Shown: positions 56,301 to 64,000 of the stretch, piece by piece
How the letters are laid out: each line of letters begins with the position of its first letter
How positions within the stretch are numbered: the first letter of the stretch is position 1
Virus record (IMG/VR): IMGVR_UViG_3300017763_000006
Coordinates: 1 to 64,000 of that record
Reading direction: 5' to 3' (one strand)
Source of the DNA: a virus
DNA length: 64,000 nucleotides
Notes under the pieces: generated by a model
Told to the model about the DNA's origin: nothing
Seen by the model: the letters and a program-made list of their open reading frames with translations, nothing else
The model's database searches: none
Made by a program: the position numbers and the translations under genes

Positions 56301-59268
56301 TAGCTAACTCAACTCCAATGTCTTTGCTAGTTACATCAAATGGTAAGTCTGCAATATATGAAGCAGAAACCTTTCCAGATGGATTATTCCTATTAATGGT
56401 AGTAACCTTTATTATGCCATCGATGTCATTGTTGTTGAATATTGAATTCGCATTCGCGCCCCAAGGAGGATATGTCATTGTATTAGAAAAAGGAAGCAAG
56501 TGTACCATAATTTCGTGATTACAAGCATCTGCTAATTCCATACAAAGGTCTAATATACTCATTGTATCATAATTAATCTGATACATAGGATCTGGAATAG
56601 GTATTGCTTGTATGTCTATAGCATATTTTTTATTTCTGAACTTACAAAATCCTCCATATTGTAAGTATTGACTGCTCGGGAAGGCTGAGGTCGGAGTCCA
56701 TTTATGAAATCCGGTTAACATATTTAAGGCTTGAAGAACTCTAAAACAAGGTATTCCTAGTTCTGATCTAAGAGAGTATCCTATTCCTGTAAGTGGTCGA
56801 TCTAAATTAAAAGGACTTGTTTCAAATGTTCCGTCAGCCTTTACAATTTCTTTCGCATCTCCACCATCATCCGGTATGCTCCAGCTATTTTTCGTATAGC
56901 TTGCATTATAGAAATCTGCCAACCGTGCGCCACTAGTTTCATCTGTCAAGTAAATATGTTCTAAAAAACCATATATATTTATAAGATTATCATTACCAAA
57001 TGTAGTTCCAGTATGATTGTTTAATATCAATTGGAAGTTTTGTAGTATTTCTCTAGGATCAACAACAGTAACATTATGCATAGTTCCACCAGTAGCATCT
57101 TGATTAGTATTCCAAGACTGAAGTAGGCCACCAAAGGCAAAATGCGGAGATTGCCCAGTGCTTGTCCAACCGTACAAATCATATATTAATTTATGAAATC
57201 CGTTAACCCCATCATCAGGATAAGTAATGTTGTTGCTGTCTGGACCCCCAATGTGACTCGTATTATGCCCCGTCATAGGTTTTTGCAAGCTTTCGCCAAA
57301 ACAAAAGAATACTGGATCACCAACTTCAATATCTTGGTATTCGCTTGTATCGGTATATCCCGGTACGGAAGTCGAATTTCCTTCCTCATCAAGAGTTGTG
57401 GTGGCGTATTGCTCTTGGCCTATATAACTTGTTCCTGTAACTGTTTGTCTCCGTCCAAATTTATCTACTTTCTTATGAACAGTATTGACTACTGAGTCTT
57501 CTACAAGTGTTACGTTCATGGTCGTAACGCTATCACCGAACCCGCCGTTTAAAGAAAAATCAGCGACAGAAGCGCCTAAAAATACATGTTGCGGTAAGCT
57601 AGGATTAGAAGCGCTGCCATATGAGCCAAACTCTCTTTTTAACTGGGGGGGAAGAGTGGTAGTTGTGGTAGTTGTTATTATCCCGCTAGGTGGCTCACGA
57701 AACAAAGTCGTCTTTTGTTTTTCACCTTGAAATATTTTGTTTTCTTCATGACTATCAAGAAAAGCAGATTTAGCTTCGTTGAATTTTATTTTTTCATCAA
57801 GATAGTAATAGTCGCCATTCTGAAGTTTTACTTCTACATCTTGTTTTCCCTCCTTGGGCATTTCTTCTTCTGGTATCTCGATTGGTAAATAAATTTCTTC
57901 AAATATACCAGACACACCAGAAGGAAAAGATATCGGACTTTCATATCCTTCTTTAACTTTAATACCACGAGAAGTCGGAAGAACAGTATCATAGTTTATG
58001 CTAAGGTCTTGAACAGTTCTTCCTTCTCTTCTAAGCTTAAACCAAATAAGATTTGGTGTTCCAGAGGGATAGGAGGTTGCTGGATCTCCTGTAATAGTTC
58101 CATCTCCATATGAATTGTGTTGACTACCGCCTACTACGGATTTTGCCTCATTATAATGCAGTGGTTGAGGGTCTTGATCTTCTTCTGATTTTTTATAAAA
58201 GTAATCATTAGATACATTAAAGACTTTGACTTTTGGCTGTATGTCATAGTCACCGATTTCAATTTCTTGTGTTACTATCCCACTGTTGGTGTTCCAGCCA
58301 CCAGATGCCTGAATAATCCAATATGTTGAACCATGAAATATATGACTTTTTGGAATATCAATATAAAATTCTTTTTTATTTTCACCGGGACAAAAAACAA
58401 AATCGGATTTATATATAGTTGGTGTTTTTTGATGGAGAGGTTTATCGTTCAGTACACCTACGCCATCCTCTATTAAATTTTTATTGTATATTGTAACATT
58501 TGCTTTAACTATACCCGTTGGTCCAATGTCTACGCCTTCAAGCATAAACGTTGGATTGCTATCTAGAGTAAGTTGAATTTTATAGTCTTCTTTTACCCGC
58601 TCTCCATCGGCTATTCTTTTTGCTGAGTCATGTTTAAAGTATGAGCCACACGAAATATTGACATCTGGTTTATCTATTCCAGAAGCCTGCCTAACATCCA
58701 AATGGCGGCATAAATCTTCATCAGACATCCCCTCCAAATAACCGAACCAAGGAGGCAGGTGAGCTGGTTGTATATCATAATCATAAACAGAGAACGATTG
58801 TAAGAATTGCCCTTGGCAATTATAAGAGCCTATTACCGCGATTTTCCACTTTGTTGTCCCATGAAATTTTATACTTTTTGGAATCTCTAAATTCAATTCT
58901 ACTTTGTTTTCACCGGGACAAAAAACAACTTGACTTACTTGGTATCCACCATTAGATATAAGCCTTGGAGATTCTTGAGTTAAGAGATCTTCTGGTGGAT
59001 CTTCAGCACCAAACCTAGCGCCCTCCACGTTGTCTTCATATATATAAACTTTTGCTAAACATATTCCCTCAGAAGTTGGAATATCATTAAAAAGAAATGA
59101 AGGAGTACTTTGCAACACAATGTTAATTTTGTATTCTTCAGGGGCTTCCGGTGAATTGTGATTATAAGTCGGTTCTAGACCTTCAACGGAGACGTATGGC
59201 AAAGGTTCTATTCCACTTGCTTCTCTAGTGTCTGAATGCCAACATTCGTTGTAATCATCTATATTCAT
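53392..59268 (-). CDS. Giant tail or baseplate protein, 1958 aa
   Basis: The largest gene in the window. Two tandem copies of a ~160-residue domain (about 9-168 and 187-345) share 'R-x-ASGI', 'FCPGEN', 'IPKS..FHG.T.W.I' and 'DYDIQP'. A threonine-run linker (TTTTTTLPPQLKREFG) follows near residue 540. The centre has beta-rich stretches and a cysteine-rich region ('ECTVPRCTHPPCKIDHLHW', about 1130-1150). The C-terminal ~250 residues are highly charged with a coiled-coil stretch ('KQKQALMTKMSRDKQKIKDQTNRLIKDQ') and end near a Ser/Thr-rich tail. AGGTAA is the ribosome site. Probably a baseplate hub or tail-tip protein. Confidence 0.72.
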   Translation of the reverse strand: MNIDDYNECWHSDTREASGIEPLPYVSVEGLEPTYNHNSPEAPEEYKINIVLQSTPSFLFNDIPTSEGICLAKVYIYEDNVEGARFGAEDPPEDLLTQESPRLISNGGYQVSQVVFCPGENKVELNLEIPKSIKFHGTTKWKIAVIGSYNCQGQFLQSFSVYDYDIQPAHLPPWFGYLEGMSDEDLCRHLDVRQASGIDKPDVNISCGSYFKHDSAKRIADGERVKEDYKIQLTLDSNPTFMLEGVDIGPTGIVKANVTIYNKNLIEDGVGVLNDKPLHQKTPTIYKSDFVFCPGENKKEFYIDIPKSHIFHGSTYWIIQASGGWNTNSGIVTQEIEIGDYDIQPKVKVFNVSNDYFYKKSEEDQDPQPLHYNEAKSVVGGSQHNSYGDGTITGDPATSYPSGTPNLIWFKLRREGRTVQDLSINYDTVLPTSRGIKVKEGYESPISFPSGVSGIFEEIYLPIEIPEEEMPKEGKQDVEVKLQNGDYYYLDEKIKFNEAKSAFLDSHEENKIFQGEKQKTTLFREPPSGIITTTTTTTLPPQLKREFGSYGSASNPSLPQHVFLGASVADFSLNGGFGDSVTTMNVTLVEDSVVNTVHKKVDKFGRRQTVTGTSYIGQEQYATTTLDEEGNSTSVPGYTDTSEYQDIEVGDPVFFCFGESLQKPMTGHNTSHIGGPDSNNITYPDDGVNGFHKLIYDLYGWTSTGQSPHFAFGGLLQSWNTNQDATGGTMHNVTVVDPREILQNFQLILNNHTGTTFGNDNLINIYGFLEHIYLTDETSGARLADFYNASYTKNSWSIPDDGGDAKEIVKADGTFETSPFNLDRPLTGIGYSLRSELGIPCFRVLQALNMLTGFHKWTPTSAFPSSQYLQYGGFCKFRNKKYAIDIQAIPIPDPMYQINYDTMSILDLCMELADACNHEIMVHLLPFSNTMTYPPWGANANSIFNNNDIDGIIKVTTINRNNPSGKVSASYIADLPFDVTSKDIGVELANEVTDRFVTGANEVAHYYFDGKQDRKGGSHGLHEIDRNLKKQIIPYYGLLHSNVVTFPRGRGPWTQIILDATSCNAMGVGEFYVTTEMELRAADISFDKWVEFLQSYNMVFHEVIFDGEAIDNLDFFNQGVTGSILNFLGLDGTIIGNRECTVPRCTHPPCKIDHLHWQNGQDTEQWCSPPYGYPLYWGRAGAIGLFTGSNTGGSNKNPKVVDAKGVAANEQLRQAKPKANSPKGGASNDANKNFEDAVSAYMTKKGLDNAKKVFAFVKAVADECLGKKFLIKIPQKPNLNYGSKKYFYGFPPRNNDHSIPALNLGVDGTYDYIKHTEHLKTVSFSDARQRGALTIGYNAAVGEYVFNYYPEPAGGNDPPYGTYAPPIIRSFFEENGRVPPYVRLPYEDAISMDSFDKDTTFKYSYNPITGKQAVKQGNGAWPAGTKHTVFVKADLDQRLFVAPVFKRGTVNVYGCTAYRRADLEGKVEKKKIYDEEGEEQVINPIVPKIYGPRKTPDLVLQGGFQAAIDGEDEGSPGVIVKYIDLDKALLQQGPQNYYHVYALITIPRAVLTEEGTETNGESMKVNASNVGHFFREDVVKGMPGFTTVTIPSAIKLEGGDDSTSTEIRNNLMKAVEGLSFCLDRRIKMFSPGPLFPEMAAIPLRSTERSYGPWFNETGGDGKIEYSHDESLAPWNYGGSYADMNKAGFMAVEQTAEADMEQERASFTMVGWPRGMSIGGFLSTGGPAITNINVSFSTTGIRTTVTMDSYTPSFGKMQKQKQALMTKMSRDKQKIKDQTNRLIKDQIINPRNNTTMKKEEAIFRRKAQAEKDKDYGSKLTAEDRGEAQPPNQFAMTVNVQKGSIDTTSVDEEGNATSSVGSVADANEKPDNGDFASKAMTNVTGAVQSAKATGDAGKVLSENAFQYYKQYWLSISSSIDEVFHPASSTWHNIFPCMDQPIDLLLYKDSIDDDNEISYYD

Positions 59269-59278
59269 AATAATTTAC

Positions 59279-60805
59279 CTATGATGGATAAGGCTCGTAA
59301 ACCCAAGTGATATTTCTTACGTAACGATTCTCGTTAGGATTCCAAGTCGAACTGTCTGCTGTTGTGTAAACAAACTTATTAAGACTTGATGACGGCTTAT
59401 AACTAGTTACAATTGTAGAAGTTCCGGGTCCACTGCTATATCCCTTATTGGGAAAGTAGACAACTTCAAGTGTGAAGTCTTTCGTGCGTTCGCTAACGGT
59501 TCCTGTGTCTTGTAAAATTGGTCCTATCGATCTTCCTATTACTGGAACTATATTAAGAACAGTAGTGCCTCCACTGTCAGTGCATTCTATTTTTTCAAAA
59601 GAAGTAGCTAGTACGCCATCTACTTTAATTAGATTTTCAGGTCTAGTATTATATACTACTGTAAAATCAATGCTTCCTACATTATAATTTCTAGTTGTAT
59701 TCCAACTTAATGAACTAGAGTTAATTGAATTAGAAAAAGTGGGGAATGTGCTTTTAATTTTAGTTACAAATTGCTCGCTGAAGCTACTAAAAGCAGTTTT
59801 AGCATTGGTCATACGACTCGTTGTTGAAGAAGCTGAACTTAATCCTAGTATGCTTCCACTGATAGTAAATGAGGTATTTGGATCTTCTGCTGACGCACTA
59901 TATTCTAAATTATATTGAGCTAACGCTTTTTGAGAACGTGTAGAAGGAACTAGTATAAATGTAGAGGTTTTAGTAGCCTCTGTTGTTGTAGGGTTTACGG
60001 AAGTACCTGAAGTAAAATTCTTTACTTTATAAAGTGTTCCAGTTTCATCTCCTCTCCAACCACTTCCAGACAAATAAATATTTTCACCTGTGGACGATGA
60101 AAATCTAGACTTGCTATTTACAAAGTCAACAGCATTAACAGATCCGTGTTTGCCGCCGCCAGAAGATGCAGAAGCTGTAATGGTCTCTGTGGCTGTATAG
60201 TAACCGCCAGTTAGTAATCCTTGATTAGAAGAAGTTAGATGGTCGTAATCTTCGTTAATAGTTATTGATAAACTGTAAGAAAAATCAGTATGATAATACG
60301 TATCCTCTCTACTATGACCCGTTTCAAAAGTTATAGAATATTTTGAATAACTTACATACGGGCCTTCTTCGTGATTAATGCTTTTTACTTGGCAGCCATA
60401 AAATGTCTTTATTAACGAACCTTGGCTATCATTAATTTCTATAGTATAGCTTTTGAATTCTGTTAAAGCATCATCCAGCACTTTTTGTTTTGCAAAAATT
60501 GCACTTGCGCCAGTAGCAAAGAGATAGCCGTTCATCGTTATCGTTGTTATTACAGAAACTTCGGTATTTGCAGTACCAATACCAGTGATACTAGTAGAAG
60601 AGTCCTCAGAGGTAACAGCGTGTTGTACAGATATAAGCGGTGCGCAATGTTCAAAAGTATAATTATTTGTTGTGCCAAAGTTAGATCCAAATTTGTCATT
60701 AGGGTCATCGCTTTGTCTTTCTGGATATATATAGATGAGGTTGCTAACTTCAGGAGTATCTAAGTAATCTTGAAGTTTTTGTTCTTCTTCTTTTTTATTA
60801 CTCAT
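59279..60805 (-). CDS. Tail protein, 508 aa, paralogue of the 905-aa neighbour
   Basis: A Ser/Thr-rich beta protein. It shares with the upstream gene a series of blocks: 'FYGCQVKSINHEEG' vs 'FYNCKLNTLDFEEG', 'TFILVPSTRSQKALAQYN' vs 'TLILVPNQAPFMTAIASYN', 'PVIGRSIGPILQDTGTVSE' vs 'PVIGKLNGPRLQNTNSVTE' and 'NRYVRNITWVYEP' vs 'NTYSLTANWTYLP'. It is therefore a duplicate of the first ~520 residues of that protein. GGAG is the ribosome site. Likely a ring- or fibre-forming baseplate component. Confidence 0.72.
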   Translation of the reverse strand: MSNKKEEEQKLQDYLDTPEVSNLIYIYPERQSDDPNDKFGSNFGTTNNYTFEHCAPLISVQHAVTSEDSSTSITGIGTANTEVSVITTITMNGYLFATGASAIFAKQKVLDDALTEFKSYTIEINDSQGSLIKTFYGCQVKSINHEEGPYVSYSKYSITFETGHSREDTYYHTDFSYSLSITINEDYDHLTSSNQGLLTGGYYTATETITASASSGGGKHGSVNAVDFVNSKSRFSSSTGENIYLSGSGWRGDETGTLYKVKNFTSGTSVNPTTTEATKTSTFILVPSTRSQKALAQYNLEYSASAEDPNTSFTISGSILGLSSASSTTSRMTNAKTAFSSFSEQFVTKIKSTFPTFSNSINSSSLSWNTTRNYNVGSIDFTVVYNTRPENLIKVDGVLATSFEKIECTDSGGTTVLNIVPVIGRSIGPILQDTGTVSERTKDFTLEVVYFPNKGYSSGPGTSTIVTSYKPSSSLNKFVYTTADSSTWNPNENRYVRNITWVYEPYPS

Positions 60806-60807
60806 TC

Positions 60808-63504
60808 TTAGTCATCTCCTTGAATTTGACCCATAGGCTGTATGTTAAATTCACCTAAAATATTAACTTCATCTGGTTTCTTAATACGTAGGGTGAAAAA
60901 AGTTTTAAGTATTTTTTCCTTATGTTCGCCATCATCGTCTAATATTGGTTCTCCGTCGTCATCGTACATCATTTCTTTTTCTGTCGAAAGATCTTTAGCG
61001 CCAATCTCCACGGTGTGTAGCATGTAATGAGGAATTATTTCTGATACTTCGCCAGTTTCGTCGTCATAAATAATCTCGTCTGGCTCCCACTCTTGGTGGA
61101 CAACCCCACTTCTAATAAATAATTTTGCCGAGTACCTCCCAGTTCTAACTATTTTAAACATACCTCTTGGATTATTTTTTAAGTAAAATGTTGCATGTCC
61201 AGCCCTAATGCCTCCACTACTTTCGTTAGATGCATCATATTCATGCTGATCTAAAGAAACATCAGCCACAAAATAGTCTTGCCTAAAAATGTCAGAATGA
61301 AGTGTGACTGCTGATGGTTGTACTACTATGTTTTTTGGTTGTTTCCATTCTTTATGCACGAATAAATTATATCGAACATGCTCATAAACAGTAACGGACT
61401 GTCCTCTCTCGGCTGATAGTGATTCACTTGCTGGAGTATTTTTTGAGTAAATATTAGCCACATATTTAGTTTTATAAGCTAATGTTTCCCCTTCTTCTAC
61501 TGAAACTCCAGAGTGGGGCAAAGGATATAGCGGTTGACCAGTAAGGTATAAAGCTTTCCAAGCACCTCTCGTTTCCCAATCTGAGTTATAACTACTTTGC
61601 GGGGCTTCTCTAATCTCAAACCTACTAGCGTCCTCTCCCTTAAGTGTAAGGGACGTACTTAGTTCATCTTGATCATCATTGTGGATAAAAATATTTAATA
61701 AATGGACTGCACCGTTTTTATTGCCGTACTCTCCAATGTGTCCTTCATTTTCCAAAAATCTAGACTGAGATATTGGATTGTGAATAGCTCTTAAAAAAGT
61801 ATCTTCTATTGGATCACCATTTTCGTCAAGTTCGGGATCAAAATTATCTTGATTAACAAACTTAAACACTCTGCTATGAGGAAGCATTGTATCGCCACCG
61901 TCTTTAAAATCTTCATCCTTATACCAACCACCTCCAGTTTCCAAAGACCCAAGAGTTGGCAAAACTGGAGCTTTTGATAGATGGATGGGGTCTGAATAAG
62001 CAGGCGCAAAAGTCTGTAGTCTAGCGGGAAGGTATGTCCAATTAGCAGTGAGAGAATAGGTATTATTAGTGGGATCGTATGTTTCACTTTCAATATTAGA
62101 AAAAATTTGTTTTTGATCATAATAATTAGTAAGAGCTTGAGGTTCATGGCGTGACAATAGATCGGCAATAGATTCCCATTCAGAATTATTATTACTCCCG
62201 TTCACAAAAGTTACATCTAAATTAAGAGTTTTTAAAGCTTCTGTGACACTATTGGTGTTTTGCAATCGTGGGCCATTGAGTTTTCCTATAACTGGTATGG
62301 CAGCAAAAACATTCCTCTGCGGTGTGAGAGAAATATTTACATCTTGCTTTGTTGCATTTGTAATAATAAAATCATAATTAGATATATCATAATCAACTTG
62401 GTAACTAATGACATTGGTTGTTCGATCTAATGTAGCGCTTTTCTTTAATGCAGATCCCATGATATCCCATTCGTCATTCGTTCCATCTCCCGAAAAACCT
62501 CTTAAACTCTCCGTGTCGCCAAGAAGACTAGAGTTTAATGCATTAGAAAATATTTTATCTGCAAATTCTTTAAAATGCTCATAACGAACTGATTCCGATC
62601 CTTCGACTAAAGATTTGAATTCTCCGCTTATGGACAAAACAGAAGCAGCTGAATCAGCGCTACTTTCTCTTGACTCATTGTAGCTTGCAATCGCCGTCAT
62701 AAAGGGAGCTTGGTTCGGCACGAGAATTAGTGTTTGAGTTAATGAAATTTGCCCAGTTGTTGGGCTTGAAGAAGTTTCAGAACTGGTAACATAAACATTC
62801 CACACTACCCCTCCACTATTATATGTATCTCCATTACTTAACTCCCAATATTCCATTAGTTCTGCCATTCCCCTGTCAACTTCAGAGACTCTAGCTGTTA
62901 TCTTATATGTAGCTGTTGTGTGACCTCTAGTAGCAATTGTTTTATCTGATAGGTCGATGTAGCCTAAACCATCTTCAGAGCTTGTAGAAAAATTTTCAGT
63001 ATGCTCTAAAAATGTAGTTTCAACGCTAGACTCTGATTTAAAACTAGCAGTAAATTTGCACCATCCAAGCCAGCTACCCTCTTCAAAATCTAAAGTATTT
63101 AATTTGCAATTGTAAAAACTTCTTACGATTGTTCCATAGGCATCTGTTATATTAAATTTAAAACGCTTATAAGATGTAATATCATCATATAAATCATCTT
63201 GAGCTTCCATCAATTTGTCAATGGGCTTGGTTGGCGGGTTTTCTGCTAATTCTTCCTCAGTTAACGGTTCTCCAAACAGAACCCCATTTACAGTAATGGT
63301 AGAACTTTTAGAAACTTTGCCATAAGCAGTTTCAAGAATTTCGTTTTGTATAGAGATGCGAGGAGCCATGCCACCAAAACTAAATGTTTCGACGGCGGGA
63401 CTTTCCTCCCCGGATGCGATAGCGGCTTGTATGTCGTCCTCGGTATACCCAAATATTTCTGCGGTTAATCCGTGACGCTTATCTTCATCTTCTCTTGCTG
63501 GCAC
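60808..63504 (-). CDS. Tail protein, 898 aa, with extra C-terminal domain
   Basis: Start chosen at GTG 63504 because AGGAGG lies eight bases upstream; a TTG at 63525 would lie inside the previous gene. Residues 1-520 match the 59279 gene product, and the remaining ~380 are unique: 'IFIHNDDQDELSTSLTLKGEDASRF', 'VYEHVRYNLFVHKEW', 'RAGHATFYLKNNPRGMFKIVRTGRYSAKLFIRSG', and an acidic tail (ILDDDGEHKEKILKTFFTLRIKKPDE). Cysteines are few. It overlaps the next minus-strand gene by 20 bases. Confidence 0.7.
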   Translation of the reverse strand: MPAREDEDKRHGLTAEIFGYTEDDIQAAIASGEESPAVETFSFGGMAPRISIQNEILETAYGKVSKSSTITVNGVLFGEPLTEEELAENPPTKPIDKLMEAQDDLYDDITSYKRFKFNITDAYGTIVRSFYNCKLNTLDFEEGSWLGWCKFTASFKSESSVETTFLEHTENFSTSSEDGLGYIDLSDKTIATRGHTTATYKITARVSEVDRGMAELMEYWELSNGDTYNSGGVVWNVYVTSSETSSSPTTGQISLTQTLILVPNQAPFMTAIASYNESRESSADSAASVLSISGEFKSLVEGSESVRYEHFKEFADKIFSNALNSSLLGDTESLRGFSGDGTNDEWDIMGSALKKSATLDRTTNVISYQVDYDISNYDFIITNATKQDVNISLTPQRNVFAAIPVIGKLNGPRLQNTNSVTEALKTLNLDVTFVNGSNNNSEWESIADLLSRHEPQALTNYYDQKQIFSNIESETYDPTNNTYSLTANWTYLPARLQTFAPAYSDPIHLSKAPVLPTLGSLETGGGWYKDEDFKDGGDTMLPHSRVFKFVNQDNFDPELDENGDPIEDTFLRAIHNPISQSRFLENEGHIGEYGNKNGAVHLLNIFIHNDDQDELSTSLTLKGEDASRFEIREAPQSSYNSDWETRGAWKALYLTGQPLYPLPHSGVSVEEGETLAYKTKYVANIYSKNTPASESLSAERGQSVTVYEHVRYNLFVHKEWKQPKNIVVQPSAVTLHSDIFRQDYFVADVSLDQHEYDASNESSGGIRAGHATFYLKNNPRGMFKIVRTGRYSAKLFIRSGVVHQEWEPDEIIYDDETGEVSEIIPHYMLHTVEIGAKDLSTEKEMMYDDDGEPILDDDGEHKEKILKTFFTLRIKKPDEVNILGEFNIQPMGQIQGDD

Positions 63505-64000
63505 GTTTTGGTCCTCCTCTAGCAACTAAAGACATAGTACTATGTAAGTTTATATCATTTAGTTTGTCAACATCATTTTCAGAATGCTGGTCCACTACTG
63601 TTTGATAAGAACCGTAATAATCCGATGGAACACCACTAGCATATAAGTTGATAATTCCAGAATCTTGAACGGCACTATAGCAGTATAAGTCTGCTTTATT
63701 ATACACGGAATCACGCTCAGGCCCAAGCGATAATAGGGGCAAACTGCCAGATTCTGGGAGTCTATAAGCATCCGTAAATAAATTCATATCATTTTCAATA
63801 GGTCTTCCAAACAGGTAAGATCCTCTGACAGCTTTGATGTATGGTCTATGAGTAACGTAGCCCTTATCTAGCTTGTCTTGACCAGAAACTTCTATGAAAA
63901 TTTCACCTTCAGCATTTGCCACTACTCTTCCTCTCTGGAAGAATTGTTTATTTGGAGTAATCCCATTAGAAATATTGAAAACTGTGGATTCTATTTCAAG
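63485..64000 (-). CDS. Structural protein, partial (N-terminus beyond right edge)
   Basis: The frame has no stop or required start inside the window: it remains open from GTG 63922 back to base 64000, reading ...NISNGITPNKQFFQRGRVVANAEGEIFIEV. I therefore treat GTG 63922 as internal and the gene as partial. Visible residues include 'YIKAVRGSYLFGRPIENDMNLFTDAYRLPESGS', 'YCYSAVQDSGIINLYASGVP' and a basic end 'GGPKRASKRR'. Likely another tail-associated protein in the same operon. Confidence 0.68.
   Translation of the reverse strand, partial: LEIESTVFNISNGITPNKQFFQRGRVVANAEGEIFIEVSGQDKLDKGYVTHRPYIKAVRGSYLFGRPIENDMNLFTDAYRLPESGSLPLLSLGPERDSVYNKADLYCYSAVQDSGIINLYASGVPSDYYGSYQTVVDQHSENDVDKLNDINLHSTMSLVARGGPKRASKRR

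Noticed and set aside
53392-59268. Plus-strand ORFs of 60-100 aa opposite the giant tail gene
   Set aside because: All are antisense shadows without ribosome sites or protein-like composition.
63698-63706. Minus-strand GTGTATAAT inside the last gene
   Set aside because: It encodes Val-Tyr-Asn in frame, and the same nine bases encode Val-Tyr-Asn in the glycosyltransferase at about 8646, so chance explains it.
63920-63922. GTG 63922 as the true start of the last minus-strand gene
   Set aside because: The frame stays open with coding-like residues to the window edge and there is no ribosome site before this GTG.

Overview
This window is part of a large, AT-rich tailed-phage genome (class Caudoviricetes), probably from an aquatic bacterium. 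Evidence for a virus is the dense, often overlapping gene packing, a T4 rIIB-like gene, a phage-type replication set (RecA/UvsX-like recombinase, DnaB helicase, DnaG primase, DNA polymerase III alpha, two SSB-like proteins), PhoH, dUTPase, B12-dependent ribonucleotide reductase, dNMP kinase, homing-type endonucleases and very large tail or fibre proteins. Sigma70-type promoters and clear Shine-Dalgarno sites argue against a Bacteroidetes host. The host cannot be named from the sequence.

Layout. Bases 1-446 hold the end of an unknown gene, four tandem covarying hairpins and a consensus promoter. From 447 to 49172 every gene is on the + strand. 447-6253: rIIB, GMP reductase, sulfotransferase-like, dCMP deaminase and SSB. 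6377-10414: deoxyribosyltransferase-like, two glycan enzymes and a small sigma-like factor. 10491-19383: a virion-type protein, a TM-PAS / holin-like / papain-like peptidase group, a 1172-aa RCC1-repeat fibre and small membrane proteins. 19435-31787: nucleotide metabolism, recombination and replication. 31790-36101: glycosyltransferases, a PAP2 phosphatase and methyltransferases. 36161-40841: a DNA polymerase III alpha gene split in two around its own proofreading exonuclease and a nuclease-like ORF, then a second SSB. 40838-47292: an eight-gene glycan cluster. 47300-49172: a homing endonuclease, a putative annealing protein and a zinc ribbon, ending at a strong terminator. From 49232 to the right edge all genes are on the - strand and look structural: six tail, baseplate or fibre proteins, the last running off the window.

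How the genes work together. RNR, dCMP deaminase, dUTPase, dNMP kinase and GMP reductase shape the nucleotide pool. DnaB, DnaG, the split polymerase with its epsilon-like exonuclease, SSBs, RecA and the annealing protein form a nearly self-sufficient replication and recombination system. The sigma-like factor lies directly upstream of a virion gene whose promoter resembles one in the minus-strand structural block, suggesting timed late transcription. At least nine glycosyltransferase-like genes plus sulfo-, methyl- and phosphatase-type enzymes imply that the phage builds or remodels a surface glycan on its virion or host. The least familiar elements are the hairpin array, the polymerase split without an intein and the glycan cluster.
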